From Micromonospora rifamycinica (GTDB taxonomy: Bacteria; Actinomycetota; Actinomycetes; Mycobacteriales; Micromonosporaceae), in the NCBI RefSeq assembly GCF_900090265.1, contig NZ_LT607752.1:248001-312000 (forward strand): a stretch of 64,000 bases of DNA. Reading direction: 5' to 3'. Position numbers and translations under genes: made by a program. Each line of letters opens with the position of its first letter. The stretch's first letter is position 1. Shown piece by piece: positions 49,952 through 57,866 of the stretch. A model generated the notes under the pieces. The model did no database searches, was not told the origin of the DNA, and saw only the letters and a program-made list of their open reading frames with translations.

Positions 49952-50791
49952 TCAGGTCAGCGCGTCCACCACGGCGGCGGCGCGCTCCTCGTGCCGCGCG
50001 TACGCGCCCGGGTGGGCGGAGACCTGGACGGCCTGCGCGGCGGCGGTGACGCTGAGTTCCGGCCAGTCGGGGACCTTGACCAGCGCCGAGTAGAAGGCCC
50101 GGGCCGCGTAGGCGGGGCGCATCAACTGGGCGACGGTGCCCCAGCCGCTGCTCGGGCGCTGCTGGAACAGGCCGACCGAGTCGTGGTCCGATCCGCTGCC
50201 CTGGTGCGGGTGGTCGTACGACTCGGGCAGCACGTCACTGGCGAGGTTGCGCAGGTCGCTCTCCTGCATGGCGCAGGCGACGGCGACGACCAGGCCACGC
50301 CGGGGCACCCCCAGGTCGACGCCCACGTCGACGATCACCCTGGCGTTGTCCATCTGGAGCTGGGTGAGCCCGGCGACCGGGCGGGGGCGGGCCGGCTTCT
50401 TCGGCGTCGGGCTGGCTCCCCGGGCGGCCGGGGGGCGGCTGCTGGTCGGGGCCGGGGTGACCGGGACGGCCAGCGGCGAGGCGGCCCGGTCCCGGGAGCG
50501 GGAGGCCCGCTGCTCGTCGGCGGCCCGGTCGACCAGCACCTCCTGTACGGGTTGCTCCTGCCGGTCGACGCGCTGGACACCGGCGAACGCGACCAGCCCC
50601 AGACAGCAGCTGACCCCACCGGCGAGGGCGAGCCGGGCGGGGGTGGAGGCGAACGCGGCGCGGGCACCGCGCCGGGGCGGCTCCGGCGCGCGGTGCCGGC
50701 CGATACGTCGTTCACCCGGGGTCGCCTCGTCGGGGCGACCCGCCGGGGGCTTCCGGGGCGGCTGCGGCGCGGTGGTGTGGTCGTGATGCAC
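49952..50791 (-). CDS. Membrane-anchored transglycosylase-like protein
   Basis: A 279-residue protein with a basic N-terminus, one transmembrane helix (LALAGGVSCCLGLVAFAGV, near residues 52-70) and a Pro/Ala/Ser-rich linker. The C-terminal ~130 residues (VDVGVDLGVPRRGLVVAVACAMQESDLRN...SVGLFQQRPSSGWGTVAQLMRPAYAARAFY) are lysozyme-like: AMQESDLRN supplies the catalytic Glu and GLFQQRPS the family's second motif, as in SLT and Rpf-type muralytic domains. It probably cuts peptidoglycan outside the membrane. The start gives the basic leader. Confidence 0.8.
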   Translation of the reverse strand: MHHDHTTAPQPPRKPPAGRPDEATPGERRIGRHRAPEPPRRGARAAFASTPARLALAGGVSCCLGLVAFAGVQRVDRQEQPVQEVLVDRAADEQRASRSRDRAASPLAVPVTPAPTSSRPPAARGASPTPKKPARPRPVAGLTQLQMDNARVIVDVGVDLGVPRRGLVVAVACAMQESDLRNLASDVLPESYDHPHQGSGSDHDSVGLFQQRPSSGWGTVAQLMRPAYAARAFYSALVKVPDWPELSVTAAAQAVQVSAHPGAYARHEERAAAVVDALT

Positions 50792-51137
50792 CCGCCGAGG
50801 CTAGAGAGGTTTCGCCCCCGGATCCCCGTCGGTACCGGTGGGCTGTGCCCCAGTTCACCACCGTTCCGCCGAACATCTAGTGCGAAAACCAGCAAAAGAC
50901 GTAGAACGCGCAGCAGTGTCCGACCCTCACCCCCTCACCCCCTCACCCCCTCACCCCGTCGACCTGAGCGGGTGATCAAGAGCTTTGGGTCACGCGCGGG
51001 CGGGCGGGGTGACGCAAAGCTCTTGATCACCGCGTCGGCCCGCGTCGGCCCGGGTCGACCCGGGCCGGGCGGGTCGGGCGGGGTCGGGCGGGGTCGGGCG
51101 GGGTCGGGCGGCCGGGAGGGGACGTGGGAGCGGGTGC
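50792..51137. repeat. Composite intergenic palindrome element, copy 3
   Basis: The whole 346-bp gap is taken up by this element. A C-rich tract with four TCACCCCC-type units (about 50927-50958) is followed by a 23-bp inverted repeat with one mismatch (50971-50993 with 51009-51031, 15-nt loop; arm core GGTGATCAAGAGCTTTG), then a G-rich tract with four exact GGGTCGGGCG units (51071-51110). Same orientation as copies 1 and 2. No gene is seen. Confidence 0.85.
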
Positions 51138-51563
51138 TCAGTGCCGGCCGTTGTCGGCCGCGCTCACCGTCAGCCGGTGCCGGCTGTTGTCGTCGCTGGA
51201 GAAGGGCCAGAGCCGGTCGGCGCAGGCGACCAGTTCGGCCAGCTGGTCCCGGCTCAGCCCCACCGACGAGATGCTGGCGTGCACGTCGGCCCGGTACCGG
51301 CCGTCGTCGTCGCGCCCCAGCCTCGCCTCGGCGGTCACCTGCACCGTGTGCGCCTCGTCGGTGATCTCCCCGGCCGCCTCGACCGCCGCGTGGTGCAGGC
51401 AGGAGGCGAAGGCGGCGGCGAGCAGCTGCTCCGGGGTCAAGCCGCTGCAGTGCGGTGCGAGCGGCGACGCCAACGCGGTGGAGAGCCCGCCGTCGTCGGT
51501 GCGTACGTGGCCGCCCGTGGCGGTCGCGCTGGCCTGGTGCAACCAGGAACTCGGATCCGGCAT
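51138..51563 (-). CDS. OsmC/Ohr family protein lacking the usual second cysteine
   Basis: A 141-residue OsmC-fold protein for reduction of organic hydroperoxides. The peroxidatic cysteine is present in FASCLHHAAV (near residue 54). The second, resolving cysteine that normally reads CPYS is replaced: ADRLWPFSS has Trp at that position, and the nearest cysteine is four residues earlier (VACADRL). Either a shifted resolving pair or a one-cysteine mechanism applies. The ATG start gives the family length. Followed by the Ser/Thr kinase gene on the same strand. Confidence 0.85.
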   Translation of the reverse strand: MPDPSSWLHQASATATGGHVRTDDGGLSTALASPLAPHCSGLTPEQLLAAAFASCLHHAAVEAAGEITDEAHTVQVTAEARLGRDDDGRYRADVHASISSVGLSRDQLAELVACADRLWPFSSDDNSRHRLTVSAADNGRH

Positions 51564-51642
51564 CGCGTTCCTCCCTCACTCGCCGGCCGGATTCCCGGCC
51601 ACGAACGGGTGAAACGCCGGGCCGGTGCGCCGACGGCCCCGG

Positions 51643-52593
51643 TCAGACCGGCCCGGTGCGGGTCCAGTCGGGCAGCGCCACCGCCTCGGTCGCCTCGGCG
51701 GCGGCCCGCTCGGTCCACGGCGACACCGGCGCGGCACGGGGCCGGGGCACCGAGGCCAGCATCGGCACGTAGACCCGGGCGTCGACCACCTCGGCCAGCT
51801 CCAGCGCCGCCACCAGGCTGCTCGGCCGCCGGCCGGGGTCGTCGTCGAGGCAGCGCTGGCACAGGTCGGCCACCTCCGCCGGCAACCCCGCGATCGGCGG
51901 CAACGGCTCCGGGACGATCTGCCGGCGGGCACCGAGCAACTCGGTGGCGGTGGTCCCCGCCGCGTACGGCAACCGTCCGGTGAGGCAGTAGTAGAGCAGC
52001 ACCCCCACGGCGTACATGTCGGCGGCGGGGGTGGCCGGCTGCCGGTCGAACTGCTCCGGGGCCAGGTAGGCCGGTGTTCCCACCACCATCCCGTCCGGGC
52101 GGTGGTCGGCCGACCCGGCCGGGGTGGCGATGCCGAAGTCGAGCACCTTCGCCCCCGACGGGGTGAGCATCACGTTGGCCGGTTTGACGTCCCGGTGGAC
52201 GATGCCGTGCGCGTGCGCGGCGGCGAGTGCGGCAGCCACCTCGGCGCAGACCCGCACGGCGATGCGCCAGTCCAGCGGCCCGGCCCGCAGGTGCGCGGCC
52301 AGGGTCTCCCCCTCCACCAGCTCCATCACGATGTACGGCATCTCCCGACCCGGCAGCGTGGTGGAGGTGCCGAAGTCGTGGACGCTGGCGACGTTGGGGT
52401 GCACCAGGCGGGCGGCGGACCGGGCCTCGGTCCTGATCCGCTCGACCGAGGTCTCCTCGCCCCGGTGCGCGGGCGACATCAGCTTCACCGCGACCGGCCG
52501 GTCCAGGACCACGTCGTGGGCCCGCCACACCTCGGACATGCCACCCAGGCCGATGCGCTGTTCGAGCTGGTACCGCCCGGCCAGCGTCCTCAT
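51643..52593 (-). CDS. Serine/threonine protein kinase (soluble)
   Basis: A 316-residue PknB-type kinase domain with all catalytic motifs: LGGMSEV glycine loop, AVKLM lysine (near residue 40), HGIVHRDVKPANVM catalytic loop (near 135) and DFGIATP (near 155). Unlike PknB it has no transmembrane helix and no PASTA repeats. The ATG at 52593 is used because AGGAG precedes it; an in-frame ATG six codons upstream overlaps the promoter. Divergent from the response-regulator gene, so an upstream-shared regulation is possible. Confidence 0.92.
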   Translation of the reverse strand: MRTLAGRYQLEQRIGLGGMSEVWRAHDVVLDRPVAVKLMSPAHRGEETSVERIRTEARSAARLVHPNVASVHDFGTSTTLPGREMPYIVMELVEGETLAAHLRAGPLDWRIAVRVCAEVAAALAAAHAHGIVHRDVKPANVMLTPSGAKVLDFGIATPAGSADHRPDGMVVGTPAYLAPEQFDRQPATPAADMYAVGVLLYYCLTGRLPYAAGTTATELLGARRQIVPEPLPPIAGLPAEVADLCQRCLDDDPGRRPSSLVAALELAEVVDARVYVPMLASVPRPRAAPVSPWTERAAAEATEAVALPDWTRTGPV

Positions 52594-52821
52594 CGACCCG
52601 CTCCTGTCCATGCCGATCGCGTCGCCGGGGTGGCGATGGCGCTGCCGAGCCGGTACCCGGCGGCTGTGCTGGGCAAACGCTCCCACACCGCCCTGGCTGC
52701 CGGATCGGGCCTCCCGGCGTCGGCCGGCCCGGTACGGTCGAGCGGGGCCGCCGCCACGCGCACAGCGGGCGCACAGGACGCGCACAGGGCCGGGTCAGTA
52801 ACCGGTCCCACGATGGGGGGC

Positions 52822-53568
52822 ATGGTGACCGACGGGCAGACCGCACCGAGCCGGATCGAGTTGCGCCGCCCCGACGGCGAGCCGGTCCGGGTGCTGGTGG
52901 TCGACGACGAACCCACCCTGACCGACCTGCTGTCGATGGCGCTGCGGTACGAGGGGTGGCAGGTCCGCAGCGCCGGTAACGGCATGGCGGCGCTGAGCGC
53001 GGCCCGGCAGTTCCAGCCCGACGCGGTGGTACTCGACGTGATGCTGCCCGACCTGGACGGCTTCCAGGTGCTGCGCCGGCTGCGCGAGCAGACCCCGACC
53101 GTGCCGGTGCTCTTCCTGACCGCCCGGGACGCGGTCGAGGAGCGGATCGCCGGGCTCACCGTCGGCGGCGACGACTACGTCACCAAGCCGTTCAGTCTCG
53201 AGGAGGTCATCGCCCGGCTGCGCGCCCTGCTGCGGCGGACCGGTTTCGCGGTGACCGCCCGGGAGGAGGCGGTGCTCACCGTCGGCGACCTCACCCTCGA
53301 CGAGGACAGCCACGAGGTGCGTCGGGGCGACGACCTGATCACGCTGACCGCCACCGAGTTCGAGCTGCTGCGCTACCTGATGCGCAACCCGCGCCGGGTG
53401 CTCAGCAAGGCGCAGATCCTGGACCGGGTGTGGAACTACGACTTCGGCGGCCAGGCCAACGTGGTCGAGTTGTACATCTCCTACCTCCGCAAGAAGATCG
53501 ACGTGGGACGGGCGCCGATGATCCACACCCTGCGCGGCGCCGGCTATGTCCTCAAGCCCGCGTCGTGA
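52822..53568 (+). CDS. OmpR/PhoB-family response regulator
   Basis: A 248-residue two-component regulator. The receiver domain has VDDEP, the phosphoacceptor Asp in VVLDVMLPDLDG (near residue 76) and the switch Lys in YVTKPF; the C-terminal winged helix (EVRRGDDLITLTATEFELLRYLMRNPRRVLSKAQILDRVWNY...) is of the OmpR type. The ATG at 52822 follows a purine-rich GGGGGG. Overlaps the sensor kinase gene by 23 nt, the usual TCS coupling. Confidence 0.93.
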   Translation: MVTDGQTAPSRIELRRPDGEPVRVLVVDDEPTLTDLLSMALRYEGWQVRSAGNGMAALSAARQFQPDAVVLDVMLPDLDGFQVLRRLREQTPTVPVLFLTARDAVEERIAGLTVGGDDYVTKPFSLEEVIARLRALLRRTGFAVTAREEAVLTVGDLTLDEDSHEVRRGDDLITLTATEFELLRYLMRNPRRVLSKAQILDRVWNYDFGGQANVVELYISYLRKKIDVGRAPMIHTLRGAGYVLKPAS

Positions 53569-55354
53569 CCGTCCGGGCCGACCGCGCCCCCGGCTGGCGG
53601 GCTGGTCGCCGCGCCCCCGGCTGGCGGGCTGGTCGCCGCGCCCCCGGCTGGCGGGCTGGTCGCTGCGCCGTCGGCTGGTGCTCGCGGTGGTCGGGCTCCT
53701 CGCACTGGTCAGTGTGGGCATCGGTGGGCTGACCACGGTCGCGCTGCGACACTTCCTGATCTACCAGGTCGACAGCCAGCTCGCCGGGGACAACCGCCGC
53801 TACGACGGTCGGCTGCCGTGGGCACGGCCCGGTGACCCGCAACGTCCCCTCGACCAGGCCGACGGCCGGCAGACCCCGCCCGACCCGCCGCCCACGTTCC
53901 CGGTCGGGTCGATCGGGATGCGGGTCACCCCGCAGGGGCAGCCGTCGGCCCGGATCCGGACCGGCTCCGGGGCGACCGCCGCGCTCACCGCCGCCGAGGT
54001 GACCGCGCTGACCAGGCTGCCCAGCGACCGCGCCCCGCACACCGTCGAGCTGGGCGAGCGGGGGGACTACCGGGCGGTGGCCCGCCAGCTCCCCGACGGC
54101 GCCGTCGTGGTCTTCGCCATCCCGCTGAACCTGGTGCAGGAGACGGTGTGGTGGATGGTGGTCGCCCAGGCGGGCGTCGCCACCGCCGGCCTGCTCGTCG
54201 CCGGCAGCCTGGGCGCGTTGATCGTCCGGGCCACGCTGCGGCCGTTGCACCGGGTGGCGGCCACCGCCGGCCGGGTCGCCGAGCTGCCGCTGGACCGGGG
54301 CGAGGTGGCGCTGTCGGAACGGGTGCCCGCCGCCGACACCGATCCGCGCACCGAGGTGGGGCAGGTGGGCGCGGCGTTGAACCGGATGCTGGGCCACGTC
54401 GCCGCCGCGCTCGCCGCCCGGCAGGCCAGCGAGACGCGGGTACGCCAGTTCGTCGCCGACGCCTCGCACGAGCTGCGCACCCCGCTGGCCGCGATCCGGG
54501 GCTACGCCGAGGTAGCCCGCCGGGGCCGGGACCGGGTGCCCCCGGACGTGGCCCACGCGCTGCGCCGGGTGGAGTCCGCCAGTACCCGGATGACCAGCCT
54601 CGTCGACGACCTGCTGCTGCTGGCCCGGCTGGACTCCGGTCGTCCGCTGGCCACCGGACCGGTCGACCTGACCGCCCTGGTGGTGGACGCGGTCAGCGAC
54701 GCCCACGTGGCCGGTCCCGGTCACCGCTGGCAGCTCGAACTGCCCGACGAGGCGCTGGAGGTACCGGGCGACGCTGTCCGGCTCCATCAGGTGGTGGCGA
54801 ACCTGTTGGCCAACGCGCGGGTGCACACCCCGCCCGGCAGCACCGTCACCACCCGGCTCGCGGCGTTGGCCGGCGCGGTGGAGATCAGCGTCACCGACGA
54901 CGGCCCGGGTGTGCCGGCGGAGCTGCGCGACGAGGTCTTCGAACGGTTCGCCCGGGGGGACAGCTCCCGCTCCCGGGAGCACGGCAGCACCGGCCTCGGC
55001 CTGGCCATCGTGGCCGCCGTGGTGGAGGCCCACCACGGCACCGTCGCCCTGGAGAGCCGGCCGGGCCGGACCGTCTTCACGGTACGGCTGCCGAGTGCCG
55101 ACGTGCCCGCGCCGCCGGACCCCACCGTGCCCGCACTGCCGGACTCCGACGTGCCCGCGCCGCCGGACCCCACCGTGCCCGCACTGCCGGACTCCGACGT
55201 GCCCGCGCCGCCGGACCCCACCGTGCCCGCACTGCCGGACTCCGACGTGTCCGCACCGCCGGATTCCACCGTGCCCGCGCTGCCGGACCCCGACGTGCCC
55301 GGTCGGCCGGATCGCGGGTTGCCCGCGCCGCCGGATTCCACAGCCCACGCATAG
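53546..55354 (+). CDS. Sensor histidine kinase with repeat-bearing termini
   Basis: A 602-residue membrane sensor kinase. Two transmembrane helices (near residues 43-65 and 215-235) flank an extracytoplasmic sensor of about 150 residues. A HAMP-like linker, the His box ASHELRTPLAAIRGYAEVARRG (near 308), the N box (VVANLLANARVHTPPG) and the G boxes (DDGPGVP and STGLGLAIV) are intact. The N-terminus carries three exact 9-residue repeats (PRPRLAGWS), and the C-terminus about five 16-residue repeats (DVPAPPDPTVPALPDS). Probably controls the glycosyltransferase pair downstream. Confidence 0.92.
   Translation: MSSSPRRDRPGRPRPRLAGWSPRPRLAGWSPRPRLAGWSLRRRLVLAVVGLLALVSVGIGGLTTVALRHFLIYQVDSQLAGDNRRYDGRLPWARPGDPQRPLDQADGRQTPPDPPPTFPVGSIGMRVTPQGQPSARIRTGSGATAALTAAEVTALTRLPSDRAPHTVELGERGDYRAVARQLPDGAVVVFAIPLNLVQETVWWMVVAQAGVATAGLLVAGSLGALIVRATLRPLHRVAATAGRVAELPLDRGEVALSERVPAADTDPRTEVGQVGAALNRMLGHVAAALAARQASETRVRQFVADASHELRTPLAAIRGYAEVARRGRDRVPPDVAHALRRVESASTRMTSLVDDLLLLARLDSGRPLATGPVDLTALVVDAVSDAHVAGPGHRWQLELPDEALEVPGDAVRLHQVVANLLANARVHTPPGSTVTTRLAALAGAVEISVTDDGPGVPAELRDEVFERFARGDSSRSREHGSTGLGLAIVAAVVEAHHGTVALESRPGRTVFTVRLPSADVPAPPDPTVPALPDSDVPAPPDPTVPALPDSDVPAPPDPTVPALPDSDVSAPPDSTVPALPDPDVPGRPDRGLPAPPDSTAHA
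53584..53663 (+). repeat. 27-bp tandem repeat (3 copies) in the kinase gene
   Basis: Exact 27-bp units at 53584-53610, 53611-53637 and 53638-53663 (the last one base short) encode the repeated RPRLAGWSP at the kinase N-terminus before the first membrane helix. Confidence 0.85.
55100..55291 (+). repeat. 48-bp tandem repeat (4 copies) at the kinase C-terminus
   Basis: Units at 55100-55147, 55148-55195 and 55196-55243 are near-identical, a fourth (55244-55291) is degenerate. They encode DVPAPPDPTVPALPDS after the catalytic domain and will vary in copy number between strains. Confidence 0.85.
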
Positions 55355-55398
55355 CCGGAGCACGGGGACGGTCCAACCGGGGCGCCCAGGCTGGTCGC

Positions 55399-57531
55399 AT
55401 GGACAGAACCGAGAGCCTGCTGAGGACGGCGGCCAGCCCGCCGGACGCCGCGACCCTACCGTCGACCCCGGGCGACGCCGCGACCCCGCCGTCGGCCCCG
55501 GCGGACGCCGTGACCCCACCGCCGTCGGCCCCGGGCGACGCCGCGACCCCACCGCCGTCGGCCCCGGGCGACGCCGCGACCCCATGGCCGTCCACCCCGG
55601 CCGACACCGCACCACGACGTGACCCGCGCTGGGTCGGACCGGCGCTGGTGGTGCTGCTGCTCGGCACCGGCCTGCTGTACCTGTGGGGGCTGGGCGCGTC
55701 CGGCTGGGCGAACTCGTTCTACTCGGCGGCCGTACAGGCCGGCTCGGAGAGCTGGAAGGCCTTCTTCTACGGCTCCTCCGACGCGGCCAACTCGATCACC
55801 GTCGACAAGACGCCGGCCGCGCTGTGGCTGATGGCCCTGTCGGTACGGATCTTCGGGCTCAACAGCTGGGCCATCCTGGTGCCGCAGGCGCTGCTGGGGG
55901 TGGCCTCGGTGGGCGTCCTGTTCGCCACCGTCCGCCGCTGGTACGGCCCGGCGGCCGGCCTGATCGCCGGGACGGTCCTGGCGCTCACCCCGGTCGCCGC
56001 CCTGATGTTCCGGTTCAACAACCCGGACGCGCTGCTGGTCCTGTTGCTGGTGCTCGGCGCGTACGCCACGGTGCGGGCGGTGGAGACGGCCAGCACCCGG
56101 TGGATCGTGCTGGTCGGGGTGCTGGTCGGCTTCGGCTTCCTCACCAAGATGCTCCAGGCGTTCCTGGTGGTCCCGGTCTTCGCCGGGGTCTACCTGTTGG
56201 CCGCGCCGACCGGCTTCTGGCGGCGGATCCGGCAGCTCCTGCTGGCCGGTCTCGGGCTGGTCGTGGCCGCCGGCTGGTGGGTGGCGACGGTGGAACTGGT
56301 CCCGGCCAGCGCCCGGCCCTACATCGGCGGGTCGCAGGGCAACAGCATCCTGGAGCTGACCCTCGGCTACAACGGTCTCGGCCGGATCACCGGTGACGAG
56401 GAGGGCAGCGTCGGCGGCGGTGCCCGGCCGGGTGGCGGCGGTGGCCCGTTCTCCGGGCAGACCGGTTGGTTGCGGATGTTCGACACCGAGGTCGGCGGCC
56501 AGATCTCCTGGCTGCTGCCGGCCGCGCTGATCCTGCTCGTCGCCGGCCTGGTGCTGGCGGGCCGGGCGGCCCGCACCGACCGCCGTCGGGCCGGGCTGCT
56601 GCTGTGGGGCGGTTGGCTGCTGGTCACCGGGTTGATCTTCAGCTTCATGTCCGGCATCTTCCACGCGTACTACACGGTGGCCCTGGCTCCGGCGGTCGGC
56701 GCGCTGGTCGGCATCGGCACGGTCCTGCTCTGGCGGGAACGCCGGGCCGCCACCCGACCCGCTGCCCCGGTCGTCGCCGGTGGTCGGCGGCCCGGGCGGT
56801 GGCGGGGGCCGTTCGCCACCGTCACCCTGGCCGCCACCCTCGCGGTGACCGTCTGGTGGTCCTGGCGGTTGCTCGACCGTAGCCCCGACTTCCACCCCTG
56901 GCTGGGCACGACGGTGCTGGTCACCGGCCTCGCCGTGGCGGTGCTGATCGTGCTCGCCCGCCGGTTGCCCCGGCGTCTGGTGCCGGTGGTGTTGGTGCTC
57001 GGCGCGTCGGCCGCGCTGGCCGGCCCGGCGGCATACGCGGCAGAGACCGCCGCCACCGCGCACACCGGGTCCATCCCGAGCGCCGGCCCGGCCGTGCAGG
57101 GCGGCTTCGGCCCGGGTCGCGGCGGACCCGGCGGCCGGATGGACGGGGGCATGGCGTTCCCCGGTGGCGGCGGCCCGGGCGGCGACCGGGACGGCGGCAC
57201 CGGCCAGTTCCCCGGCTTCCCCGGTGGCACCGCCGACGGCGGCCCGGGCCAGTTCCCCACCCGTCCCGACGGCACCGGCCAGGACGGCGGCACGGGTCAG
57301 AACGGCGGTACCGGCCAGAACGGCGGTACCGGCCAGAACGGCGGTACCGGCCAGAACGGCGGTACCGGCCAGAACGGCGGTACGGCCAGAACGGCGGCAC
57401 GGGTCCTGATGGCGGCACGCTCCCGAACGGCGGTACCGGCCAGGACGGCGGGCGTACCGGCGGCGGCCAGGGGCGTACCGGCGGTGGGATGGGCGGCCTG
57501 CTCGACTCCCGGGAGCCGAGCGCCGCGCTGA
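55399..57531 (+). CDS. GT39 (ArnT/YkcB-like) glycosyltransferase, frameshifted
   Basis: A membrane glycosyltransferase that uses a polyprenyl-phosphate sugar donor to modify surface polymers. After a Pro/Ala-rich start (tandem repeat) come about eleven membrane helices, the conserved external acidic stretch AVQAGSESWKAFFYGSSDAANSITVDKTPAALWLMAL near residue 110 and a Gly-rich region with 18-bp repeats. In the last repeat one base is missing (after 57383), so this reading ends in an unrelated tail of about 45 residues. Restoring one base joins it to the domain encoded at 57489-57866, giving about 822 residues. In the frame as written the protein lacks that C-terminal domain. Confidence 0.85.
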   Translation: MDRTESLLRTAASPPDAATLPSTPGDAATPPSAPADAVTPPPSAPGDAATPPPSAPGDAATPWPSTPADTAPRRDPRWVGPALVVLLLGTGLLYLWGLGASGWANSFYSAAVQAGSESWKAFFYGSSDAANSITVDKTPAALWLMALSVRIFGLNSWAILVPQALLGVASVGVLFATVRRWYGPAAGLIAGTVLALTPVAALMFRFNNPDALLVLLLVLGAYATVRAVETASTRWIVLVGVLVGFGFLTKMLQAFLVVPVFAGVYLLAAPTGFWRRIRQLLLAGLGLVVAAGWWVATVELVPASARPYIGGSQGNSILELTLGYNGLGRITGDEEGSVGGGARPGGGGGPFSGQTGWLRMFDTEVGGQISWLLPAALILLVAGLVLAGRAARTDRRRAGLLLWGGWLLVTGLIFSFMSGIFHAYYTVALAPAVGALVGIGTVLLWRERRAATRPAAPVVAGGRRPGRWRGPFATVTLAATLAVTVWWSWRLLDRSPDFHPWLGTTVLVTGLAVAVLIVLARRLPRRLVPVVLVLGASAALAGPAAYAAETAATAHTGSIPSAGPAVQGGFGPGRGGPGGRMDGGMAFPGGGGPGGDRDGGTGQFPGFPGGTADGGPGQFPTRPDGTGQDGGTGQNGGTGQNGGTGQNGGTGQNGGTGQNGGTARTAARVLMAARSRTAVPARTAGVPAAARGVPAVGWAACSTPGSRAPR
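57286..57392 (+). repeat. 18-bp tandem repeat with a one-base deletion
   Basis: Units of GGCGGTACCGGCCAGAAC at 57304-57321, 57322-57339, 57340-57357 and 57358-57375 are exact. The first (57286-57303) is degenerate; the last (57376-57392) has only 17 bases, a C missing after 57383, which shifts the reading frame of the GT39 gene. Confidence 0.9.
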
Positions 57532-57866
57532 AGGCGCTGCTGGCGGCCGACGCCGACGACTACACCTGGGTCGCGGCGACAGTCGGCTCCAACAACGCCT
57601 CCGGCTACCAGCTCGCCACCGGCGAACCGGTGATGGCGATCGGTGGCTTCAACGGCAGCGACCCGTCGCCCACCCTGGCCCAGTTCCAGGCGTACGTGGC
57701 CGAGAAGAGGATCCACTACTTCGTCGGCGGGGGCGGCTTCCGGGCCAACGGGGGCAGCTCCGCCTCCCAGGAGATCGCCGCCTGGGTCACCGAGACGTTC
57801 ACCGCGCAGACCGTGGACGGGGTCACCGTCTACGACCTGAGCGGCGCGGGACAGGAGGACCAGTGA
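57489..57866 (+). CDS. C-terminal domain of the frameshifted GT39 protein
   Basis: A 125-residue reading that is not an independent gene but the end of the GT39 protein above. NNASGYQLATGEPVMAIGGFNGSDPSPTLAQFQAYVAEKRIHYFVGGGGF is the typical extracytoplasmic C-terminal domain of actinobacterial YkcB-type glycosyltransferases. It has no ribosome binding site and no start supported by its surroundings other than an ATG within the Gly-rich stretch. It overlaps the GT2 gene start by TGATG. Confidence 0.8.
   Translation: MGGLLDSREPSAALKALLAADADDYTWVAATVGSNNASGYQLATGEPVMAIGGFNGSDPSPTLAQFQAYVAEKRIHYFVGGGGFRANGGSSASQEIAAWVTETFTAQTVDGVTVYDLSGAGQEDQ

Noticed and set aside
53584..57392. The tandem repeats in the kinase and glycosyltransferase genes as a CRISPR array
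   Set aside because: Units are contiguous without spacers, they lie within coding frames, and no cas gene is in the window.
57489..57866. Reading of the GT39 C-terminal fragment as an independent small gene
   Set aside because: It has no ribosome binding site and its sequence is the usual end of the glycosyltransferase just upstream; it is reported as a frameshifted part instead.
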